Shown: one piece after another, positions 25,899 to 32,740 of the stretch
Layout of the letters: each line of letters begins with the position of its first letter
Numbering within the stretch: position 1 is the first letter of the stretch
NCBI GenBank assembly: GCA_948890655.1
Contig: CAQTYU010000006.1
Span: 1 to 64,000, forward strand
Reading direction: 5' to 3'
Length of the DNA: 64,000 nt
Origin: Christensenellaceae bacterium
Lineage (GTDB): Bacteria > Bacillota > Clostridia > Christensenellales > Borkfalkiaceae
Notes under the pieces: generated by a model
Database searches by the model: none
Seen by the model: only the letters and a program-made list of their open reading frames with translations
Told to the model about the DNA's origin: nothing
Translations under genes and position numbers: made by a program

Positions 25899-25935
25899 GT
25901 TTATCGGATAATTGTGTTTTTGCGAGCCGGCTTTT

Positions 25936-26139
25936 TTATTTTGCGTGGTATTCTTCGAACAAGTCGTTCGGCGTGCATTCCAGAATTTCGCACAAAGCTT
26001 GCAAGGTTGAAAATTTAATCATAGTCGTTTGGTTGTAAACTAATTTGTTGAAATTTTGAAAACTCAAACCTAATTGCATGTTTAGCCAATATTTTGTTTT
26101 ATCTTTTTCTTTTAAAATTTCTAAAATCCTCAATTTCAT
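25936..26139 (-). CDS. Small XRE-family repressor
   Basis: 67-aa Cro/CI-type helix-turn-helix protein consisting of the DNA-binding domain only: KYWLNMQLGLSFQNFNKLV covers the HTH, and LCEILECTPNDLFE is the usual end of YozG/Xre-like mini-regulators. It starts at ATG 26139 after a GAGGTGAG ribosome binding site. It is divergent from a coiled-coil protein gene (26266). Two copies of a 16-bp site, one just before each gene, suggest it represses both. The arrangement resembles small autoregulated modules or toxin-antitoxin operons, but no toxin is recognisable. Confidence 0.8.
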   Translation of the reverse strand: MKLRILEILKEKDKTKYWLNMQLGLSFQNFNKLVYNQTTMIKFSTLQALCEILECTPNDLFEEYHAK

Positions 26140-26157
26140 ATCTCACCTCCGCATACA

Positions 26158-26173
26158 CTAATTTAAACATTAG
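26158..26173. promoter_or_regulatory. Candidate XRE operator site 1
   Basis: CTAATTTAAACATTAG, an imperfect dyad sharing TAAACATTAG and flanking TAAT with site 2. It lies 18 bp before the XRE start codon, in its own leader. Confidence 0.6.
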
Positions 26174-26204
26174 ATAATGCAAAGATTATACGGAAAAAAA
26201 TTGC

Positions 26205-26234
26205 TTGACATAAAGATATTATGATTAATATAAT
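26205..26234 (+). promoter_or_regulatory. Promoter of the coiled-coil gene
   Basis: TTGACA, 18-bp spacer, TATAAT. The -10 box overlaps operator site 2. Confidence 0.75.
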
Positions 26235-26245
26235 GTAAACATTAG
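26230..26245. promoter_or_regulatory. Candidate XRE operator site 2
   Basis: ATAATGTAAACATTAG, containing the perfect dyad TAATGTAAACATTA (arms TAATG/CATTA) and overlapping the -10 of the rightward promoter, so binding would block RNA polymerase. Confidence 0.65.
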
Positions 26246-26265
26246 CTATAATAAAGGCGGTGTAT

Positions 26266-26598
26266 ATGGACGAGATAGAATATAGTTTTGCCGAACTGCG
26301 CGAGCTTGAAGAGGAAATTATAAAAGCGGAAAAAAACAGGCGAAAATTTAAAATTTTAAATAAGGCGGTTAAGCTTTATAAAGAGCTTGCCGCCGCCGAA
26401 AAAAAGTTAAATTTGCCAAACCGCACGAAGGCGGATTTTAAAAGACGTGCGAAGATTTTAACCGAAATTTGCGTTTTGTTCCGCAGGGACGCGGAAAATT
26501 CAGCGATAAAAGAGATTAAAAAAGAAGCCGAACTTTTAAACGGGCTGTACGGCGGCTTAAAACAAGTTTTTGAAAATATTTTAATAAAGACGAATTAA
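26266..26598 (+). CDS. Small charged coiled-coil protein paired with the XRE gene
   Basis: 110-aa soluble protein, start ATG 26266 placed 5 nt after AAGGCGG. It is strongly helical and rich in Lys/Glu (ELRELEEEIIKAEKNRRKF…), with two long heptad-like stretches at ~8-50 and ~75-105. No signal, membrane segment or catalytic motif is seen and I do not recognise a family. The divergent XRE gene with shared operator sites suggests a tightly regulated pair. It could be a partner or target of that module; nothing shows that it is toxic. Confidence 0.65.
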   Translation: MDEIEYSFAELRELEEEIIKAEKNRRKFKILNKAVKLYKELAAAEKKLNLPNRTKADFKRRAKILTEICVLFRRDAENSAIKEIKKEAELLNGLYGGLKQVFENILIKTN

Positions 26599-26618
26599 AA
26601 AATATTATTTTATGTTCT

Positions 26619-26643
26619 AATTCCTATTGACAAAGTAGGAATT
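26619..26643. promoter_or_regulatory. Candidate Rrf2/IscR-type operator over the iscS promoter
   Basis: AATTCCTA and TAGGAATT, a perfect 8-bp inverted repeat with a 9-bp spacer; the spacer begins with the -35 box TTGACA. A third half-site TAGGAATT lies at 26674-26681, after the -10 box. Confidence 0.55.
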
Positions 26644-26655
26644 ATTTTTTATAAT
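26627..26655 (+). promoter_or_regulatory. Consensus promoter of the iscS-iscU-ttcA-like operon
   Basis: TTGACA, 17-bp spacer, TATAAT, both perfect; the start codon used is ATG 26730. Confidence 0.85.
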
Positions 26656-26729
26656 AAAATCATACTGAATAAATAGGAATTAAAATTTTGAAAAACATAA
26701 ATAGTTTCTGTTTTTCAAAGGAATATACG

Positions 26730-27920
26730 ATGAGGACAATTTACGTTGACAATGCGGCTACGACCGCGATGAGCGATACGGCAATTGCCGCGATGACGGA
26801 TTATTATAAAACCGTTTACGGCAATCCTTCTTCGTTGCACACCGTAGGGCAACAGGCGAAAGAGGCGTTGGAAAGGTTCCGCGGGCGTGTGGCGAAATGC
26901 CTTAACTGCGAGCCGAGGGAAATATATTTTACTTCGGGCGGGAGCGAGGCGGACAACCAGTGTATTCGTTCCGCCGCTTTACTCGGTGCGAGAAAAGGTA
27001 AAAAGCACATAATTTCTACTGCGTTCGAGCATCACGCGGTTCTGCACACCCTTAAAAAACTTGAAAAAGAGGGGTTTGAGGTGACTTATCTGGACGTGCA
27101 CGAGAACGGGCTTGTTACGGCGGACGAGGTTGCCGCGGCGATAAGAGAGGATACGGCGCTTGTAACCGTTATGTTTGCCAACAACGAGGTGGGCACGATT
27201 CAGCCGATTGAAGAGATTGGCGCGGTTTGCCGCAAAAAGGGCGTGATTTTTCATACGGACGCGGTACAGGCGGCGGGGCATATTCCGGTTGACGTTAAGT
27301 TGCAAAACGTGGACATGCTGTCGCTTTCGGCGCATAAATTTCACGGACCGAAGGGAGTCGGCGCGCTTTATTGCAGGCGGGGTGTTCCGCTTTTGACCTT
27401 TGTGGAGGGTGGGGCGCAGGAACGCGGCAAGCGCGCGGGAACTGAAAACTTAGCCGGCATTGCCGGGATGACGGCGGCGCTGGAAGAGGCTTGCGCGAAT
27501 ATGGAAAAGAATTCCGCAAAGCTTTTGAAACTCAGGGAAAAGCTGATTGACGGACTTTTAAAAATTCCGCATTCTAAGCTTAACGGCGACAGGCATAAAA
27601 GACTGCCCGCGAACGTGAACATGTGCTTTGAGGGAATAGAGGGTGAAAGCCTTTTACTGCTTTTAGACGCAAAAGGGATTTGCGCGTCTTCCGGTTCGGC
27701 CTGTACTTCCGGCTCTTTGGACCCTTCGCACGTGTTGCTGGCTTTGGGGTTGCCGCACGAGGTGGCGCACGGCTCTTTGCGGATTTCGCTTTCGGAGAGC
27801 AACACAGAGGCGGACGTGGATTATATTATATCCGAAGTGCCCAAAGTTGTGGAATATTTAAGGGGTATTTCGCCGGTTTGGGAGAAATTGGAAAAAGGTA
27901 TTCAAGAGCACCTTATTTAA
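26730..27920 (+). CDS. iscS: Cysteine desulfurase (IscS/NifS family)
   Basis: 396-aa PLP enzyme that removes sulfur from cysteine and carries it as a persulfide. Family marks in order: IYVDNAATT, YGNPSSLH, IYFTSGGSEADN, FEHHAVL, FANNEVGTIQPI, FHTDAVQAAG, the PLP lysine K203 in SLSAHKFHGPKG, RAGTEN, and the persulfide cysteine C325 in SSGSACTSG, on the loop typical of IscS-type enzymes. The start is ATG 26730 after AAAGGA, as the 14-codon upstream extension is outside the family alignment. It is followed by iscU and a TtcA-like thiolase gene, so sulfur likely goes to both Fe-S clusters and tRNA. Confidence 0.93.
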   Translation: MRTIYVDNAATTAMSDTAIAAMTDYYKTVYGNPSSLHTVGQQAKEALERFRGRVAKCLNCEPREIYFTSGGSEADNQCIRSAALLGARKGKKHIISTAFEHHAVLHTLKKLEKEGFEVTYLDVHENGLVTADEVAAAIREDTALVTVMFANNEVGTIQPIEEIGAVCRKKGVIFHTDAVQAAGHIPVDVKLQNVDMLSLSAHKFHGPKGVGALYCRRGVPLLTFVEGGAQERGKRAGTENLAGIAGMTAALEEACANMEKNSAKLLKLREKLIDGLLKIPHSKLNGDRHKRLPANVNMCFEGIEGESLLLLLDAKGICASSGSACTSGSLDPSHVLLALGLPHEVAHGSLRISLSESNTEADVDYIISEVPKVVEYLRGISPVWEKLEKGIQEHLI

Positions 27921-27991
27921 ACGCGCGGAATTGATTTTTGCGTTTTTGAAATACTTATGATATTACTAAAATAAAATTCAGAGGTTTTACG

Positions 27992-28432
27992 ATGGCTTTA
28001 TACAGCGAAAAGGTTATGGACCATTTCACCAATCCCAGAAACGTTGGGAAAATTGAGGACGCCGACGGAATAGGCGAGGTGGGCAACGCAAAATGCGGCG
28101 ACATAATGAAGATTTACCTTAAAATTAAGGACGGAATTATAGAGGACGTAAAGTTTAATACTTTCGGTTGCGGAAGTGCGATTGCGTCTTCTTCGATGGC
28201 TACGGAACTCATTAAAGGCAAGCCGCTTACGGAGGCGCTTAGTTTAACCAACAAGGCGGTTGCCGAGGCTTTGGACGGATTGCCCGCGCATAAACTGCAC
28301 TGTTCGGTTTTGGCGGAGGAGGCTATCCGCGCGGCGATTAAGGATTATTACGATAAGAACGGAATTGCTTATGATAAATCGCAGTTCCCCGACCCGCACG
28401 ACGAGGACGAACACGTAGTTGAAGAGGATTAA
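27992..28432 (+). CDS. iscU: Fe-S cluster scaffold protein IscU/NifU-N
   Basis: 146-aa scaffold on which [2Fe-2S]/[4Fe-4S] clusters are built from IscS sulfur. The three conserved cysteines are C35 (NAKCGDIM), C60 (FGCGSAIASSS) and C104 (LHCSVLAEEA), with the usual N-terminal MDHFTNPRNVG. The aspartate following C35 (CGD) is also kept. A C-terminal acidic tail (DPHDEDEHVVEED) extends past the standard fold. It is 71 nt downstream of iscS and shares its promoter. No hscA/hscB chaperones are present, as usual in Clostridia. Confidence 0.93.
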   Translation: MALYSEKVMDHFTNPRNVGKIEDADGIGEVGNAKCGDIMKIYLKIKDGIIEDVKFNTFGCGSAIASSSMATELIKGKPLTEALSLTNKAVAEALDGLPAHKLHCSVLAEEAIRAAIKDYYDKNGIAYDKSQFPDPHDEDEHVVEED

Positions 28433-28454
28433 CCCCCGAATATTAGGGATTTAA

Positions 28455-29324
28455 GTGCGTTTGAGAGGGCGAAAAGCGGTGAAAGAGCTTACTGAAGTGC
28501 AAAAAATCGAGCGGTCGATAATTACCAAATTCAGAAAAGGTATATGGTCGCGTTTTCTTGAAGCTGTAAAGAAATACGAGCTGATTGAAGAGGGTGACAA
28601 AATCGCCGTTTGCGTTTCCGGCGGGAAGGACAGCTTTTTGCTGGCGAAGCTCTTTCAGGAACTTAAAAGACATTCCGAAATTAAATTCGACGCCGTATAT
28701 ATAGGCATGAATCCCGGTTATAACGCTGAAAACGCAGAGCTTATAGCACGCAATGCGGAGCTTTTGGAAGTGCCGCTGAAAACGTTTAATTCGGATATAT
28801 TCGAAGTGACCGACGAGATAGGGGGCAATTCCCCCTGCTATTTATGCGCGAGGATGAGACGCGGGTTTTTGTATGCGAGGGCGAAAGAGCTTGGCTGCAA
28901 CAAGATTGCGTTGGGGCACCACAAGAGCGACGTTATAGAAACGACTTTAATGGGTATGCTTTACGGCGGACAGATTCAGGGAATGCTGCCTAAGCTGAGG
29001 AGCAACAACTTTGAGGGGATGCAGCTCATTCGTCCTATGTACTGCATTGAAGAAGAGGATATAATACGCTGGGTGAATTATAACGGCCTTAAATTCATAG
29101 CTTGCGCGTGCAAAAAGACCGAGGGGCTTGCGCTCGGCGAACAGGGGTATTCGGCACGGCAGGAAGTTAAGGAAATTATAAGGCGGGTTAAAGATAAGAA
29201 CCCCGACGTGGAGAGCAGTGTGTTTAAATCTATTCACAACGTGCAGTTGGATACGCTTGTCGGCTATAAAAAGGGCGGCAAAACTTATTTTATGGAAAAG
29301 TTTAAAAGTGATTTAAAAGAGTAA
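28455..29324 (+). CDS. TtcA-like tRNA thiolation ATP pyrophosphatase
   Basis: Adenylating PP-loop enzyme of the TtcA/TtuA group, up to 289 aa, that thiolates tRNA bases using ATP and a bound Fe-S cluster. The PP-loop is VCVSGGKDSFLLAKLF. The CYLCARMRRGFL motif holds the paired cysteines, and CACKKTEG supplies the third conserved cysteine region. GHHKSDVIETTLM is the second signature. The start is uncertain between GTG 28455 and GTG 28479 (after GAGAGGG); the difference is 8 residues. The position after iscS and iscU fits, since both sulfur and a cluster are needed. Base specificity (2-thiocytidine or other) is not shown. Confidence 0.85.
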   Translation: MRLRGRKAVKELTEVQKIERSIITKFRKGIWSRFLEAVKKYELIEEGDKIAVCVSGGKDSFLLAKLFQELKRHSEIKFDAVYIGMNPGYNAENAELIARNAELLEVPLKTFNSDIFEVTDEIGGNSPCYLCARMRRGFLYARAKELGCNKIALGHHKSDVIETTLMGMLYGGQIQGMLPKLRSNNFEGMQLIRPMYCIEEEDIIRWVNYNGLKFIACACKKTEGLALGEQGYSARQEVKEIIRRVKDKNPDVESSVFKSIHNVQLDTLVGYKKGGKTYFMEKFKSDLKE

Positions 29325-29364
29325 CCGCCGCCGTGTTGGTGTGTAAAAATATTTTTTATAAAAG

Positions 29365-29401
29365 AAAGCCCCGCGGAGTTTGAAAACTCCGCGGGGCTTT
29401 T
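29365..29401 (+). terminator. Intrinsic terminator of the isc operon
   Basis: Perfect 16-bp stem (AAAGCCCCGCGGAGTT / AACTCCGCGGGGCTTT), TGAA tetraloop, symmetric A/T flanks. Confidence 0.92.
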
Positions 29402-29499
29402 GGCGTTAAAGTAAGCGTTTACAAAGCAAATTATGCACAGGGCTTAATCCTTCTCCATTTTATGTCGGGAAAATTGAGGCGGAAATTTTGAAATGCGTA

Positions 29500-29528
29500 T
29501 TGATTTTATAATTATTGTATGGTAATAT
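29500..29528 (+). promoter_or_regulatory. Promoter of the pyrophosphatase gene
   Basis: TTGATT, 17-bp spacer, TAATAT; leader of ~75 nt containing a partial GC-rich hairpin, then AAGGAG before ATG 29612. Confidence 0.6.
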
Positions 29529-29611
29529 GGTATTTGTGAAAATTGGGTGACAATGTACCGGTGCCCTTTCGGGACGGCGGTTTCATATTATATTATACAA
29601 AAGGAGAAAAA

Positions 29612-31864
29612 ATGGAGAATTTGCTGTTGATTGTTGCAGGCGCGGCGATTATTCTTGCCGTTGCCTACGCGGTGTTCAACTTCTTTTCGGTTAAAAAACT
29701 GGAAGAAGGCACCGAGAAAATGGGTGAAATTGCGGACGCCATAAGAATAGGCGCAAACACTTTCATTAAGTATGAGTATAAACTCGTTGCCATAATCGGC
29801 GCAGTTATTGCCGTTGTTGTGTTTATCGTTATAAGCTGGCAGGCGGCTATCGCGTTTATTATGGGTGCGGTTTTGAGCGCCGCAGCGGGCTGGGTCGGAA
29901 TGAAGATTGCAACCTACGCCAACGTGCGTGTTACAAACCGTGCGAGAGAGAGCAAGGACCTGGGAAAAACCTTAAAGGTCGCTTTTAAGGGCGGCTCGGT
30001 TATGGGGCTTTGCGTTGCGGGCTTTGCGCTTTTGGGGCTTGTGACCGTTTATCTCATTTTCGGTTTGGGCGCAGGGCAGATAAACGACATAATAAACGAT
30101 ACGATTGGTACAAATTTTATTACCGGACTTAAAGCTTCGTTTACAATGACGCTTTCGGGTTATGCGCTCGGATGCTCGATTATTGCAATGTTTAACCGCG
30201 TGGGCGGAGGTATTTATACAAAAGCCGCGGATATGGGCGCGGACCTTGTGGGCAAGACCGAGGCGCACATACCCGAGGACGACCCGAGAAACCCCGCCAC
30301 CATTGCCGATAACGTAGGCGATAACGTGGGCGACGTTGCCGGCTTGGGCAGCGACCTTTTGGAAAGTTACGTCGGAGCGATACTTTCCGCCGTTATGCTT
30401 GCGTGCGAACTGTTTATGCACACCGCCGAATTTACCGACGCGGAGTTTTTGAACAAGCTTATGCTGTTCCCCATAGTGTTTGCGGGGTGCGGACTGATTG
30501 CGTGCATTATAGGTATTTCTTACATAGTTATAAAGCCGAGACTATCTAAAAACGTGCATATGGAACTGAACGTTGCAACGTGGATTTCGGCGGGCGTAAC
30601 CGTGGTTGCGGGCATTGTGTTAAGTTATCTGATGTTTAAGGATATCCCCGCGGAGACTATGAAATCGATAGGTTTCAGAGTGAGCGAATTCTCGCCCTGG
30701 CTTGCGGCGGTTTGCGGAATTATTGCGGGCATAGTTATTGGCGTAATTTCGGAATATTACACGAGCTATGATTATAAACCCACCAAAAAGATTTCGCACG
30801 CTTCGAAGGAGGGCCCCGCGCTTACCGTTACGCAGGGGCTTGCAAACGGAATGATAAGCTGTATGCTCCCCGTAGTCGTTCTTGCGGTTGCTATTTTCGG
30901 TTCTTACGCTATAGCGGGAATGTACGGCGTTGCGTGCGCGGCGTTCGGTATGCTGTCGTTCGTGGCGGCTACGGTTTCGGTTGATACTTACGGACCGATA
31001 TCAGACAATGCGGGCGGCATTGCCGAAATGAGCGGACTTGACGAGGAAGTGCGCGGAATTACCGACAAACTTGACAGTGTGGGCAACACCACGGCGGCAA
31101 TAGGCAAGGGCTTTGCAATAGGTTCGGCGGCGTTTGCGGCGCTTTCGTTAATGACTTCGTATCTGTACGCGTTTACGGGGCACGATTTGGTGCTTGATAT
31201 AATAAATCCTTTAACGCTTTGCGGAGCTTTGTGCGGCGGGGCGTTGCCGTTCTTCTTCTCGGGACTTTTAATAGAAGCGGTTGCCAAAGCCGCAAGAAAG
31301 ATGGTTGAAGAGGTTCGCCGTCAGTTCAGAGAAAATCCCGGCATTCTTGCAGGTACGGAACTGCCCGATTACAAGACCTGTATTGGAATTTCTTCGCAGG
31401 GGGCGCTTAAGGAAATGCGTATTCCCTGCATATTCTGCATACTTTTCCCGCTTGTTACCGGCTTTGTTTTCGGACCTATGTTTGTAGGCGGTGTGCTAAT
31501 AGGCGCAACGCTTTCGGCGATTATGCTTGCGCTCTTCTGCGGCAATGCGGGCGGAGCGTGGGATAACGCGAAAAAATACATAGAGGCGGGCGGACTTGCC
31601 GAGGTTAAAGCCGAAATAGAAAAGGCGAAGTCGGAAGCCGGCGAAACTGCCGAAAACGTTGTGTTTGAAGAGAACGTCGGCAAAGGTTCGCCTGCGCACG
31701 ACGCGGCGGTAGTAGGTGACACCGTGGGCGACCCCTTGAAAGACACGGTTGGACCTTCACTGGATATATTGATAAAGATTATGTCTACCATTTCGCTTGT
31801 GGCGGTTGTGGTGTTCAGCCAATACAATTTGTTTGACGTAATTCAAAGGGCGATAGGCGCTTAA
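29612..31864 (+). CDS. hppA: K+-dependent ion-translocating membrane pyrophosphatase
   Basis: 750-aa integral pump with ~16 membrane helices that couples PPi hydrolysis to H+ or Na+ export. The active-site loop reads DMGADLVGKTEAHIPEDD followed by NPATIADNVGDNVGDVAG, and the second site has DTYGPISDNAGGIAEMSGL. In GNTTAAIGKGFAIGSA an alanine replaces the lysine of K+-independent enzymes, which marks the K+-dependent subfamily; many of these in Clostridia pump Na+. DTVGDPLKDTVGPSLDILIKI closes the protein. ATG 29612 follows AAGGAG; the upstream in-frame extension is not homologous. It is a single-gene unit and reclaims energy from biosynthetic PPi. Confidence 0.95.
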   Translation: MENLLLIVAGAAIILAVAYAVFNFFSVKKLEEGTEKMGEIADAIRIGANTFIKYEYKLVAIIGAVIAVVVFIVISWQAAIAFIMGAVLSAAAGWVGMKIATYANVRVTNRARESKDLGKTLKVAFKGGSVMGLCVAGFALLGLVTVYLIFGLGAGQINDIINDTIGTNFITGLKASFTMTLSGYALGCSIIAMFNRVGGGIYTKAADMGADLVGKTEAHIPEDDPRNPATIADNVGDNVGDVAGLGSDLLESYVGAILSAVMLACELFMHTAEFTDAEFLNKLMLFPIVFAGCGLIACIIGISYIVIKPRLSKNVHMELNVATWISAGVTVVAGIVLSYLMFKDIPAETMKSIGFRVSEFSPWLAAVCGIIAGIVIGVISEYYTSYDYKPTKKISHASKEGPALTVTQGLANGMISCMLPVVVLAVAIFGSYAIAGMYGVACAAFGMLSFVAATVSVDTYGPISDNAGGIAEMSGLDEEVRGITDKLDSVGNTTAAIGKGFAIGSAAFAALSLMTSYLYAFTGHDLVLDIINPLTLCGALCGGALPFFFSGLLIEAVAKAARKMVEEVRRQFRENPGILAGTELPDYKTCIGISSQGALKEMRIPCIFCILFPLVTGFVFGPMFVGGVLIGATLSAIMLALFCGNAGGAWDNAKKYIEAGGLAEVKAEIEKAKSEAGETAENVVFEENVGKGSPAHDAAVVGDTVGDPLKDTVGPSLDILIKIMSTISLVAVVVFSQYNLFDVIQRAIGA

Positions 31865-31881
31865 TTTAAAGTAATAAAAAC

Positions 31882-31920
31882 AAGAGCCGCCCCGCACAAA
31901 CAGCGCGGGGCGGCTTTTTG
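31882..31920 (+). terminator. Intrinsic terminator after hppA
   Basis: AGCCGCCCCGC / GCGGGGCGGCT, 11-bp stem, 8-nt loop, TTTTTG. Confidence 0.92.
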
Positions 31921-32030
31921 TGTAACTAAGTTTGCGCGGTAAATTTTTACGCTACGCGGCTACGGCACTTAGGTTGACGGAGGACAGGCAGAGGATTTAT
32001 ATTTACAATTACGAAACGGATAAACTGAAT

Positions 32031-32234
32031 TTAATCTTCTAAGCCTAAAAGATAATTGCATTTTACATTATACAATTTTGCAAGCGCAATTACTTGGTGA
32101 AGTTTTGGCAGTTGTTTGCCGTTTTCCCAATTTGAAACTGTATTGCGGCATATTTTAAGCATTGCGGCAAGTTCTTTTTGGGTTAAATTACGGTTTGTTC
32201 TCAGTTCTTTCATTCTATTTATAAAAGTTTTCAT
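32031..32234 (-). CDS. Small XRE-family regulator
   Basis: 67-aa stand-alone helix-turn-helix protein: MKELRTNRNLTQKELAAML and RNTVSNWENGKQLPKLHQVIALAKLYNVKCNYLLGLED are textbook Cro/CI features. The start is ATG 32234; the longer upstream frame lacks homology. It is divergent from a tiny, possibly frameshifted gene at 32287, an arrangement parallel to the 25936/26266 pair. No clear operator repeat is visible in the ~50-bp gap. Confidence 0.8.
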   Translation of the reverse strand: MKTFINRMKELRTNRNLTQKELAAMLKICRNTVSNWENGKQLPKLHQVIALAKLYNVKCNYLLGLED

Positions 32235-32286
32235 AAAAGCATTATAACAAATTAAAATTTTGAAATTGCACCTATATAAGCGCAAT

Positions 32287-32503
32287 ATGAAATTAATAAG
32301 AGAAAAATTTGAAAAAGAGTGGGCATTTGTTTGCAAAGGAATTGGAAAACCTTGAAGTAAGGGTGGATGAAGCGAGTATGCTGTTGGATTTAAAGGTGCT
32401 GTTAAAGGATTATTATACAGCAACGTTTACCGCAAACGAAAAAAAGCTTGAAATAAAGTTTGATAACGGACAAAAATTCGAAATATCGGTAAAAGAGAAG
32501 TAA
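32287..32503 (+). pseudogene. Small gene divergent from the XRE gene, apparent frameshift
   Basis: ATG 32287 opens a frame MKLIREKFEKEWAFVCKGIGKP that stops at once, while the neighbouring frame from ~32330 reads ELENLEVRVDEASMLLDL… to TAA 32503. Joining them near the AAAGGAATTGG at ~32336 gives one ~71-residue protein. The alternative is a TTG start at 32309 in the second frame, which would give 64 residues and needs no frameshift but has no ribosome binding site. Family unknown. Confidence 0.45.
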
Positions 32504-32525
32504 GCCCGTTTGTTTGGAGTGGTTG

Positions 32526-32563
32526 AGCCGCGGCGCGTTAAAAAACGCGCCGCGGCTTTTTGT
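32526..32563 (+). terminator. Intrinsic terminator
   Basis: AGCCGCGGCGCGTT / AACGCGCCGCGGCT, 14-bp stem, AAAA loop, TTTTTG. Confidence 0.92.
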
Positions 32564-32740
32564 TGGCGATATTGAGTTTGTTGTAGGAGAAATTTTTTAA
32601 GTTAAGCGGTTACTTCCGCTAGAAATAGCGGCAATAAGATTTGAATATAAATACGGGAGTGAGGAGGAAAGAACAACGGCAGAGGGCATTAAAGGGGCAT
32701 AAGCGCGGGACAAGGTGAATAACATAAACCGAGGTAGTTT

